From Bacteroidales bacterium (lineage in GTDB: Bacteria; Bacteroidota; Bacteroidia; Bacteroidales; VadinHA17): a DNA stretch of 33,481 nucleotides. The stretch spans positions 1 to 33,481 of the forward strand of contig JAAYQC010000044.1 of assembly GCA_012519515.1 (NCBI GenBank). The letters are read 5' to 3'. Every line of letters starts with the position of its first letter. Positions within the stretch are counted from its first letter, which is position 1. The notes under the pieces were generated by a model that saw only the letters and a list, made by a program, of their open reading frames with translations, did not search any database and was not told the origin of the DNA. Shown here in pieces: positions 8,724 to 15,503 of the stretch. A program made the translations under genes and the position numbers.

Positions 8724-10073
8724 TTACTCTTTATCTTCTTTCAGCATCCTGTAAATTGTCGAAATGCCTATATCGAGTTTTTCCGCGGTAAGGGGGATAT
8801 TGTGGTTATACTTTTTAAGTGTGGCTTTAAGGATCCGCATTTCATGTTCGCGCATTGTGAGGTCGGCGTTGTCGTGACTTAAAAGATCTTCCGCAGTATC
8901 TATTGCAAAATCATTCTCTGTTATCTCATCATTGACCGAGAGGGTGAGGGCAAGCTCCACGAGCGATTTGAGTTCCCTTACGTTTCCAGGGAAGGAGTAG
9001 GACATCAGCTTTTTCCTGGCTCCTTCAGAGAAGGCTTTCATCGGTATTCCGTTTTCCTTTGAGAAATTTTCCGCGAAATGTCTGGCAAGGATGAGTATGT
9101 CGCTCGACCGCTCGCGGAGAGGAGGGATGTCGATCGGCAGTCCCATAAGACGGTAGAACAGATCTTCCCTGAAGTTTCCCTTCCTGATCTCTTCCCTGAG
9201 ATTCCTGTTTGTGGCGGTGATAATTCTACAGTCGGTGTGTATGGGCTTGTTGCTTCCTACCCTGACGATTTCCTTTTCCTGCAATACTCTCAGCAGCTTT
9301 GTCTGCAGGTTTGGGTCCATTTCTCCTATTTCATCCAGAAAAAGAGTTCCGCCGTTTGCCTCCTCAAAGCGTCCGATCCTTCTGAAGCTCGCTCCAGTGA
9401 AGGCTCCCTTTTCATGTCCGAAGAGCTCACTTTCAATAAGTTCATTTGGGATGGCCGGGACGTTCACCGCTACAAATGGCTTGTCGCTCCGTTTCGAATT
9501 GTAGTGGATTGCCTTAGCTACCAGCTCCTTTCCGGTACCGGTCTCGCCCGTTATTATTACAGTAATGTTGGTCTCTATTGCCTTGTCTATCAGATCGTAA
9601 ACATTTCTTATGGCAGCACTTTCGCCGAGGATGGTCTTGCTGTAGGAGTATTTCTTCTGAACTTCCTTCCTGAGGGTGGATATTTCCTTTTTCAGGTTAA
9701 TATCCCTGGTAAGGTTCTGTATGGTATTGAGAAGGCGTTCCTTGATGTCGTTCGATTTTGTAATATAGTCGTAGGCACCCATTTTGAGCAGAGTCACGAC
9801 CATTTCAATATCTTCCTGCTCTGAGATCAGGATAACCCTGATATTTTCATTTTCCTGCCTAATTCTCTTAAGCACTTCGAGACCTGACAGATCGGGCAGC
9901 CTGTAATCGAGGGTTACGATATCGGGCTCTTCGCTGAGGCAGGCGAGGAAATCGCGGGCGTTCAGAAAGCCCTTTACCTCATAGTCGGGATTCAGCGACA
10001 GGGTATAAACGAGCAGTTTGTTGTACCACTCATTGTCTTCAACTACAAATATCCTGACAGGTTTTTCTGGCAT
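8724..10073 (-). CDS. NtrC-family sigma-54 activator response regulator
   Basis: 449 residues in three parts. The receiver (1-120) has the acidic pair at VEDNE, phosphoacceptor Asp56 (IVTLDYRLPD) and Lys106. The AAA+ domain (about 145-375) has Walker A GETGTGKE at 176-183, the sigma-54-contacting loop GAFTGA at 223-228, Walker B GGTLFLDEIG at 241-250, and FYRL and FPGNVREL motifs. A C-terminal Fis-type helix-turn-helix follows (LTAEKLDIGISTIYRMLKE). It should couple phosphorylation to open-complex formation by sigma-54 polymerase. It is the last gene of the operon, 81 bases after the hybrid kinase. Two -24/-12 type promoters in this window, one before its own operon and one before the Tyr-rich protein gene, are the obvious target candidates. 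Confidence 0.96.
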   Translation of the reverse strand: MPEKPVRIFVVEDNEWYNKLLVYTLSLNPDYEVKGFLNARDFLACLSEEPDIVTLDYRLPDLSGLEVLKRIRQENENIRVILISEQEDIEMVVTLLKMGAYDYITKSNDIKERLLNTIQNLTRDINLKKEISTLRKEVQKKYSYSKTILGESAAIRNVYDLIDKAIETNITVIITGETGTGKELVAKAIHYNSKRSDKPFVAVNVPAIPNELIESELFGHEKGAFTGASFRRIGRFEEANGGTLFLDEIGEMDPNLQTKLLRVLQEKEIVRVGSNKPIHTDCRIITATNRNLREEIRKGNFREDLFYRLMGLPIDIPPLRERSSDILILARHFAENFSKENGIPMKAFSEGARKKLMSYSFPGNVRELKSLVELALTLSVNDEITENDFAIDTAEDLLSHDNADLTMREHEMRILKATLKKYNHNIPLTAEKLDIGISTIYRMLKEDKE

Positions 10074-10154
10074 AGAGTGTCAGTTTCATAAATTACTGCA
10101 ATCGGCTCAGACTGCATCCCGAAAGTTAAAAAATCCGGATGGATTATCCTCGGT

Positions 10155-12569
10155 TCAGCTGATTTTTGCTATTTCTTCTTCAACAAGCCGTTTTATTATC
10201 CCGAATTCCGCGGCAGCATTCTCAATCATTGCCACTGTCTGACCGGTATTTCCTTCCTTTCCTATCGACCGTTCAATTCCGGCAAGCATATCAAAGAGCT
10301 TAATGGCGCCGATATGCCTGCAAGGCGGCTGTATCTTGTGTGAAAGGTTTGCGGTGTTTTCCCATTCTTCCCTTGCGGCGGCTACGCTCATATCATTCAA
10401 ACCCGAGGCGGTGGTTGAGATGAATGATTCCAGCATCTGTTTTACGAAAACCCTGTCGCCTCCCGCAAGGTGATACAGGTTGCTAAGGTTGATATCTGAT
10501 ATTTCTCCGGCTGATTTCTCAGGGGCGGTCTCAGGTTTAGCTGAAGCGCTTCCGGCGTTTATACCCGTGGCTTCAATTATTGCCGAGAGGAGCATCTTTT
10601 CTGAAAATGGTTTTGGCATGAAGGCATTGATGCCTGCCTTTCTGAATTTTTCCTGTTCTTCATTTCCCGGAGCAGCCGAGGTGAAGATAACAGGCATCTC
10701 CTTTTCGCTGATTTGCATTTCCTCCCTGATGAACCTTGTCGTTTTCAGTCCGTCAATACCCGGCATCCGCATGTCCATAAAGACCAGATCGAATTTTTCT
10801 GTTTTCAGCATCTCGAGGGCAGTCATACCGTTCTCTGCCAGCCTGAAAGCAGCTTTCCATCTTCCAAGGATCTTACTGAAAAGCAAGCGGTTGTATTCTT
10901 CATCATCCACCACCAGTATTTTTTTCCCTTTAATCTCCCGCGGAGCGGCAACAGGGGCTTCCTGACCGGCTTTCACCAGTTTTTCATCGCCAACCGGATA
11001 TGGTATACGGCATATTATGGTCGTACCCTCATTCTTTTTGCTTTTTACCTCAATTTTACCTCCATGCAGGTTAATCAGGCTTTTCACTATTGATAAGCCG
11101 AGTCCCGTTCCGCCGTATTTCCGGGTGGTGTTCATCTCTGCCTGGGTGAAATCGTCAAATATTACTTCCAGCTTCGATTCATCTATCCCTATTCCGGTAT
11201 CGGCAACGCTCAGCACGAGTTCTACTTCTTTGTTGTTTTTCGGATTGTGGCTTACCATCATGGACACTTCGCCATTGCTTGTGAATTTGATTGAATTCCC
11301 GGCAAGATTCAGGAGAATCTGTTTCAGACGGTAGGGATCGCCCACGATCACGGGGGGAGTACCGGGATCAATCTTATGGCTCAGTCGGTTATTATTCTGA
11401 GCCGCTTTTCCGGAAAGCATCTCGTGAACATCCTCCAATACACCGGCAATTCTGAAATGCACTTTCTCGAGAGTGAGCTTATCGGTTTTCAGTTTTGAAA
11501 AATCGAGAATATCATCAATTATTCTCAGGAGATGGTCGGAAGATGATTTTATTACATTCAGCGATTTTGCAGTCTCGCCGCCGCGGTTTTCATGAAGAAG
11601 CTGTTCCGTAAAGCCCGAGATTGCCGTGAGGGGAGTTCTTATCTCATGAGTGATGTTAGCCATGAAAAGCTCCCTGGTTTTTGCCAGTTTTTCAGTTTCA
11701 TCCCTCGACTTTTCAAGGGCTGCCTGGTAAGCAAGGGCGTTTCTGGCATATTTGAAGACTACATATATCAACAGGATGCCCCAAAGCGCCCCGGTAACAG
11801 CCACCAGCACAAGACCTCGGTAGGTTTCGTCAGCTACTTTCCTTGCTTCCACGGCCTTCAGCCCTATCTGCTGGTAGACTTCATTCTCCATGCTTGAAAG
11901 GAGGTCGTAGAATTTTTCGGTAATCACGCTGCTGTTTCTTGCCAGCTGAAGTTCCCTGACAGCCTGCTGGTCTCTTGTCAGCTGGTTTTTCTCAATTATC
12001 TCTTCGTAATTGTTGCCTGTTTCCTTTCTGACCGGGGTATTGTCGGAGCTCAGTCTGAATTCCCTTTGTGTTGTACCAGTCCCGGCAAGTTCAGTTGATG
12101 ACGAATCGAGATGTATTGAAAGTCTTCGAAGGTTTCTTATTACATTGTCGTCCCTCGAGAGAACAAGCAGTTGTGTCCATATTGAGATGTTCCTGTCAAT
12201 CAGAAGCTTTATGGTGTCGGTTTGGGCAAGGAGGACAGAATCGTTGTTGCAGGCTTCCCTCAGGGTACCGATTTTTTCATCAATCCCCGAGATGAATGTG
12301 TAATACGGCCTTATATCGGCGGGATTGCGGCTTGCCATGTATATCCTGACGCTGTTTCCAGCTTTCTCTATGTCGGTTGAAATTTCCCTTATGCCGACCA
12401 GTCTCAGTTCAGGCGACTCGTCAATCTTAATTGAAGACACTATTGATGAAAGGTTGCGGTAGAACATATAAAAAGTTGCCGACAGAAGTAATACTGCCAG
12501 GATCATCAGTAATCCGACCCTTGTACGGATCGAATTCCTGCCGGGCTCCTTTACGGACGGATCGCTCAT
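10155..12569 (-). CDS. Hybrid sensor histidine kinase with receiver and Hpt domains
   Basis: 804 residues. Two membrane helices (about 17-37 and 251-275) flank an extracytoplasmic, mostly helical sensor of about 210 residues without a known motif. HisKA has His308 (NITHEIRTP); HATPase_c has N-box GDPYRLKQILLNLAGNSIKFT, G1 DTGIGID and G2 GGTGLGL. A receiver follows with Asp599 (LVFMDMRMPG) and Lys653, then an Hpt-like helical domain with His744 (LSHKIQPPCRHIGA). The usual Lys-Gly after the Hpt histidine is replaced by Gln-Pro-Pro-Cys-Arg. A His-Asp-His-Asp phosphorelay to the two flanking receivers is the natural reading. The start overlaps the stop of the upstream receiver gene by ATGA. Confidence 0.94.
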   Translation of the reverse strand: MSDPSVKEPGRNSIRTRVGLLMILAVLLLSATFYMFYRNLSSIVSSIKIDESPELRLVGIREISTDIEKAGNSVRIYMASRNPADIRPYYTFISGIDEKIGTLREACNNDSVLLAQTDTIKLLIDRNISIWTQLLVLSRDDNVIRNLRRLSIHLDSSSTELAGTGTTQREFRLSSDNTPVRKETGNNYEEIIEKNQLTRDQQAVRELQLARNSSVITEKFYDLLSSMENEVYQQIGLKAVEARKVADETYRGLVLVAVTGALWGILLIYVVFKYARNALAYQAALEKSRDETEKLAKTRELFMANITHEIRTPLTAISGFTEQLLHENRGGETAKSLNVIKSSSDHLLRIIDDILDFSKLKTDKLTLEKVHFRIAGVLEDVHEMLSGKAAQNNNRLSHKIDPGTPPVIVGDPYRLKQILLNLAGNSIKFTSNGEVSMMVSHNPKNNKEVELVLSVADTGIGIDESKLEVIFDDFTQAEMNTTRKYGGTGLGLSIVKSLINLHGGKIEVKSKKNEGTTIICRIPYPVGDEKLVKAGQEAPVAAPREIKGKKILVVDDEEYNRLLFSKILGRWKAAFRLAENGMTALEMLKTEKFDLVFMDMRMPGIDGLKTTRFIREEMQISEKEMPVIFTSAAPGNEEQEKFRKAGINAFMPKPFSEKMLLSAIIEATGINAGSASAKPETAPEKSAGEISDINLSNLYHLAGGDRVFVKQMLESFISTTASGLNDMSVAAAREEWENTANLSHKIQPPCRHIGAIKLFDMLAGIERSIGKEGNTGQTVAMIENAAAEFGIIKRLVEEEIAKIS

Positions 12570-13000
12570 CGATCCAAAGATACCGAATATTTATTCTCTA
12601 TATGTTGCTGAAGATAGAGACCGCAGAGAGCAGGGGCAAATTCATCCTTTACCACGAAATAATCGTGGGGTATTGTGTGAAGTTTCTCTTTTACCGATTT
12701 CGATTGTGAAAGCAGGATCACCATGGCATCGCAGGAGTGTTCCTTGAGGACCTTTATCACGTGACCGGCATTCAGGCCGTCGCCAAGGTAATAATCGATG
12801 AAAACGGCGTCATAATTTGAACTGAGGTCGCCCGCCTTGATCTTCTTCATATACTCAGCAGCATTGGTAAAGGAGCGTAGTACCAGCTGATACTTGCCCC
12901 GTGTCAGGATACCGTTGAGGCTTTGCTGTATGGCATTCGACAGGAGGTTGCTGTAATACTCGTTGTCTTCAATAACAAGAATGCTGATCGTTTTTTTCAT
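12566..13000 (-). CDS. Single-domain response regulator (CheY-like receiver)
   Basis: 144 residues consisting of one receiver: acidic pair at IEDNE (residues 11-12), phosphoacceptor Asp69 (YDAVFIDYYLGDG) and the conserved Lys in FVVKDE. There is no output domain. Its N-terminus (ILVIEDNEYYSNLLSNAI) closely parallels that of the NtrC-type protein (IFVVEDNEWYNKLLVYTL), which suggests both dock on the same phosphodonor. It is the first gene of the operon, is translationally coupled to the kinase, and lies behind a sigma-54 promoter. It may act as a phosphate sink, a relay intermediate or a protein-interaction output. Confidence 0.92.
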   Translation of the reverse strand: MKKTISILVIEDNEYYSNLLSNAIQQSLNGILTRGKYQLVLRSFTNAAEYMKKIKAGDLSSNYDAVFIDYYLGDGLNAGHVIKVLKEHSCDAMVILLSQSKSVKEKLHTIPHDYFVVKDEFAPALCGLYLQQHIENKYSVSLDR

Positions 13001-13033
13001 GGAGGGGTGGCTTGTTGAATTCTACAATTAATA

Positions 13034-13049
13034 TCCAAGTCCCGTGCCA
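13034..13049 (-). promoter_or_regulatory. Sigma-54 (-24/-12) promoter of the phosphorelay operon
   Basis: The minus strand reads TGGCACGGGACTTGGA. The -24 element TGGCACG is exact, spacing is correct, and the -12 element is TTGG instead of TTGC. The predicted start is near 13023, about 22 bases before the ATG at 13000. The downstream operon encodes a sigma-54 activator, which suggests autoregulation. Confidence 0.7.
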
Positions 13050-13059
13050 CAATCTGCCA

Positions 13060-13076
13060 AAACAGGCAACCTGTTT
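13060..13076. promoter_or_regulatory. Palindrome upstream of the sigma-54 promoter, candidate activator site
   Basis: AAACAGG and CCTGTTT form a perfect 7-3-7 inverted repeat centred about 45 bases upstream of the predicted start. Fis-type activators of the NtrC class bind dyads, so this is a candidate enhancer site, though closer than the usual 80-150 bases. Confidence 0.4.
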
Positions 13077-13188
13077 ATAATTTGCTTAAAAAAAGAAAGT
13101 TAAGATATCAACAATGCCCTTTGCAGAGGATAGTAATCATGTTAAATTCTCATTATGGGAAAAGCAGTTTCTTAATGAAAAAAGATAC

Positions 13189-13402
13189 GGGGCTCAGGGC
13201 ACAGGGCGGAAGAACGGCTTGCGGCGAGCGGCTGGCGGCAAAAGCGCAGGGGGCAGGTCTTGCCGTCTTGCCGTCTTGCCGTCTTGCGGTCTCTTCTAAA
13301 GCGGCACATCGCCTATAATACATCGCCTATAATACATGACTACGCTAAACACTAAACACTTTAATGGCAATTAACAATTAACAATGAGCAATTAGCAATT
13401 AT
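13189..13402. repeat. Mosaic of short tandem repeats (locus A), downstream of the Tyr-rich protein gene
   Basis: This part of the 423-base gap 13001-13423 is built of repeat words in order. GGGGCTC AGGGCAC AGGGCGG opens at 13189. Four 8-mers follow at 13256-13287 (GGTCTTGC, then three CGTCTTGC), then GGTCTCTT. A 14-base duplication CATCGCCTATAATA lies at 13307-13334, ACGCTAAACACTAAACACT follows, and five heptamers of the CAATTAA type lie at 13368-13402. The same words recur in the same order and orientation on the other side of the neighbouring gene. No convincing open frame or RNA fold lies here. Confidence 0.85.
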
Positions 13403-13423
13403 TAATTAACTGCGTACCGCTAT

Positions 13424-15073
13424 TTACCGTCTTCCCGATGATCCGGAGGAGGAGCTTCTGGATGATCCTGAACTGCTGCTTCGGCCTGAAGAGCTGCCTG
13501 AAGATACATGTGACGAACTGCGGCTGGGTGATGATGACCTGCCTATTGAGGAACTGGCCGAGCTACGACTGGGAGAGGATGACCTGCTCATAGAGGAAGC
13601 GGCCGAGCTACGACTGGGTGTTGAAGGTCTGGAAACTGAGGACCCGGATGAACTGCGGCTGGGAGATGATGATCTGGCAGACGGAGCGGAAGGCCTTGAT
13701 GAGGCTGAGCTTGACCTGCTGTAGCTCGACTGCGATCGGGGAGCAGTTACCTGCGACCTCTGGGTTGAGACGGGTCTTTGTGCAGTCTGCGGCCTGGAAC
13801 TTGAACTTACCGGAGCTGATCTTTGTGCAGTTGTGGGTCTCTGGGTTGTTGCAGGCCTTTGTGCAGTTGTGGGTCTTTGAGTCGTTACGGGTCTCTGTGC
13901 GGTCTGCGGTCTGGAGCTGGAGCTAACCGGAGCTGATCTCTGAGCTGTTGTGGGTCTCTGAGTTGTTGCAGGTCTCTGTGCAGTTACAGGCCTTTGAGTC
14001 GTTGCTTGTCTCTGACTTGTTACCGGTCTCTGAGTTGTTACCGGCCTCCGTGCAGTCTGGGCTGAGGTAGTGGCCTGTCTGTTTGTAGTTGATGAGGCGC
14101 TTCTCCTGACCGTCGACTGGCTCTGATCGCTAACCGGTCGTCTTGTGGTATTTGACTGAACAGCATTTGAACGCTGGGTTGAAGACGACCTTCGCGTGGC
14201 ATCCGAAGAGGACGCCCGGTAATCGCTGCCTCGTCTGGTCTGACTCAGGCTGGCATAGTGCGATTCACCCACTCTTCTCATATCGGGGCGCGAGTAAGTA
14301 TCCCTGTAGCGGCCTTCCTGCACTCTGCGTGAGTACATTGTTGAATGCGACCTGATGCGGGTGTAGTAGAAGTCGTTGTACCTGTAGTACCTGATACGGT
14401 CCCAGCGCCTGAACATCACATAGTAATGATTGTGAATATTGTAGTAGTGGAATCCGTAGTAGTAGTGGTAGTAGTACGGACGCCAGGGACTCCAGTAGGA
14501 GGGATAATAGCCCCAGTACCATGTTGAGTGCCAGGGGATGTAGCTTGAAAGGTAGATGAATCTTACCACAGGCCAGTCGGCAACCAGATGGATGGTCACC
14601 CTTCTTCCCCCGGTGTAGCCCGGGTTGTATCTTACTGAATAGTAGTTGTCATAATCGGGCTCGATTATGTAGTTCCTGCCGTAGAGAGCCTCGTCGCCCA
14701 CGAGCTGGATGTTCACAGTGCCGTCGGAGAACCTCTCAACGATAAACACCGCGACATCCTGCGTCTCATAGTTGTTGAGCGCCACCCTGAGGACGATGTT
14801 GTGAACACTTCCGTCTACATAGTCATGCACTGTTATATAGTCGACATAATTATCGCCGTTCAGATCGAGGTTGTTTACCCTCAAATCCGGATCGTTAAGC
14901 TTTCTTTCGAATTCCTCGAGGGTCTGCGACTCCTGGAAGAGGTTCATTACCGCGTAAAGATTGAGATTATCTCCGGGCAGTCCAAGATAATCGTCAGGGT
15001 AACTTCTGGCGGTCAGAGTGGCTCCCGCTGTCATCAATACTGCAAGGATAGTGGTTATTATATACTTTTTCAT
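13424..15073 (-). CDS. Exported Tyr-rich protein with Ser/Arg/Thr repeat tail, under a sigma-54 promoter
   Basis: 549 residues. A signal peptide (about 1-22) is followed by a conserved globular N-domain (about 25-140: PDDYLGLPGDNLNLYAVM, LEEFERKLNDPDLRVNNLDL, DVAVFIVERFSDGTVNIQLV). This domain holds a partial calcium-loop-like Asp70-Leu-Asn-Gly-Asp-Asn-Tyr-Val-Asp78. I recall similar N-domains in Bacteroidota hypothetical proteins but know no function. Residues 175-260 are extremely rich in Tyr, Trp, His and Arg. Residues 300-440 carry TTQRP/TAQRP repeats, and 440-549 are almost entirely Ser, Arg, Pro and Gly. The very basic, disordered tail suggests binding to polyanionic surface polymer or a matrix role; this is inference. 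It lies divergently from nothing and is transcribed alone. Confidence 0.85.
   Translation of the reverse strand: MKKYIITTILAVLMTAGATLTARSYPDDYLGLPGDNLNLYAVMNLFQESQTLEEFERKLNDPDLRVNNLDLNGDNYVDYITVHDYVDGSVHNIVLRVALNNYETQDVAVFIVERFSDGTVNIQLVGDEALYGRNYIIEPDYDNYYSVRYNPGYTGGRRVTIHLVADWPVVRFIYLSSYIPWHSTWYWGYYPSYWSPWRPYYYHYYYGFHYYNIHNHYYVMFRRWDRIRYYRYNDFYYTRIRSHSTMYSRRVQEGRYRDTYSRPDMRRVGESHYASLSQTRRGSDYRASSSDATRRSSSTQRSNAVQSNTTRRPVSDQSQSTVRRSASSTTNRQATTSAQTARRPVTTQRPVTSQRQATTQRPVTAQRPATTQRPTTAQRSAPVSSSSRPQTAQRPVTTQRPTTAQRPATTQRPTTAQRSAPVSSSSRPQTAQRPVSTQRSQVTAPRSQSSYSRSSSASSRPSAPSARSSSPSRSSSGSSVSRPSTPSRSSAASSMSRSSSPSRSSASSSIGRSSSPSRSSSHVSSGSSSGRSSSSGSSRSSSSGSSGRR
13751..13984. repeat. Two in-frame tandem copies of a 39-residue (117-bp) unit
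   Basis: Inside the Tyr-rich protein gene, residues 364-402 and 403-441 repeat the order TAQRPATTQRPTTAQRS, APVSSSSRPQTAQRPV, then T/S-TQR. Each unit is itself composed of TxQRP pentads and hexads. The copies are almost identical, indicating recent duplication and likely length variation between strains. Confidence 0.75.
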
Positions 15074-15112
15074 GACCTGGAGTTTTTGGAATTATTGCTT
15101 CTACTGATGAAT

Positions 15113-15128
15113 AGCAAATGCCGTACCA
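15113..15128 (-). promoter_or_regulatory. Sigma-54 (-24/-12) promoter of the Tyr-rich protein gene
   Basis: The minus strand reads TGGTACGGCATTTGCT, matching the TGGYACG-N4-TTGCW consensus with the invariant GG-N10-GC spacing. The predicted start is near 15102, leaving a leader of about 29 bases before the ATG at 15073, similar to the layout of the phosphorelay operon promoter. Confidence 0.8.
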
Positions 15129-15158
15129 AAAAAACAGAGGAAGGGTGCAGGGCGAAGA

Positions 15159-15328
15159 GCACAGGGCTCAGGGCTCAGGGCGCAGGGCACAGGGCACAGG
15201 GGGCAGTGACAGGTCTTGCAGGTCGTGCAAGTCGTGCAGGTCTTGCAGGTCTCTTACAATGAGCTTTACGCTAAACCCTGAACACTGAACCCTGAACACT
15301 GAACCCTGAACACTGAACATTAAACACA
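15159..15328. repeat. Mosaic of short tandem repeats (locus B), upstream of the Tyr-rich protein gene
   Basis: Three blocks follow one another. First are six heptamers GCACAGG, GCTCAGG, GCTCAGG, GCGCAGG, GCACAGG, GCACAGG at 15159-15200. Next are four 9-mers of the type AGGTCTTGC/AGGTCGTGC at 15211-15246, closed by AGGTCTCTT. After TTTACGCTAAACCCT come alternating heptamers GAACACT and GAACCCT at 15280-15321, giving a 14-base higher-order period. Word order and orientation match locus A. It sits directly upstream of the sigma-54 promoter, inside the 430-base gap 15074-15503, which has no convincing gene. Confidence 0.88.
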
Positions 15329-15401
15329 TACGCCTAAACATTTAACGCTAAACGTCTCGAACCTTGAACACCGAACTATCATCTGAGCCGCATGCCGTTC
15401 A

Positions 15402-15420
15402 GTTATAACAATGTTATAAC
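15402..15420. promoter_or_regulatory. Tandem palindrome GTTATAAC-AAT-GTTATAAC
   Basis: Two copies of the self-complementary octamer GTTATAAC are separated by three bases, making a 19-base dyad. It lies about 300 bases upstream of the sigma-54 start of the Tyr-rich protein gene and about 85 bases beyond the sbcC stop. It could be an operator or a transcript-end structure; there is no T tract. Confidence 0.3.
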
Positions 15421-15459
15421 GTGTTTCGGGCTTAATTTCTGACAGCTAAATACATAGGA

Positions 15460-15499
15460 CAAGACCGCACGACTGCAAGACCGCACGACCGCAGGACCA
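15460..15499. repeat. Five 8-bp tandem repeats at the sbcC 3' end
   Basis: CAAGACCG, CACGACTG, CAAGACCG, CACGACCG, CAGGACCA alternate with a 16-base higher-order period, ending five bases before the sbcC stop codon. The reverse complement (CGGTCTTG, CGGTCGTG) is the same word family as the GTCTTGC blocks in the two neighbouring mosaics, but in opposite orientation. Confidence 0.75.
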
Positions 15500-15503
15500 C
15501 GCA

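Noticed and set aside
9078-9824. A 248-codon plus-strand frame opposite the NtrC-type gene
   Set aside because: It is antisense to an unmistakable AAA+ domain; its length reflects codon bias on the other strand.
13082-13318. Short plus-strand frames in the gap between the receiver and Tyr-rich protein genes
   Set aside because: They are translations of repeat DNA with no start signals or conserved composition.
13189-15328. The flanking mosaics as ends of a transposon around the Tyr-rich gene
   Set aside because: There is no transposase, they are in direct and not inverted orientation, and no target-site duplication is visible. A cassette origin is kept only as a hypothesis.
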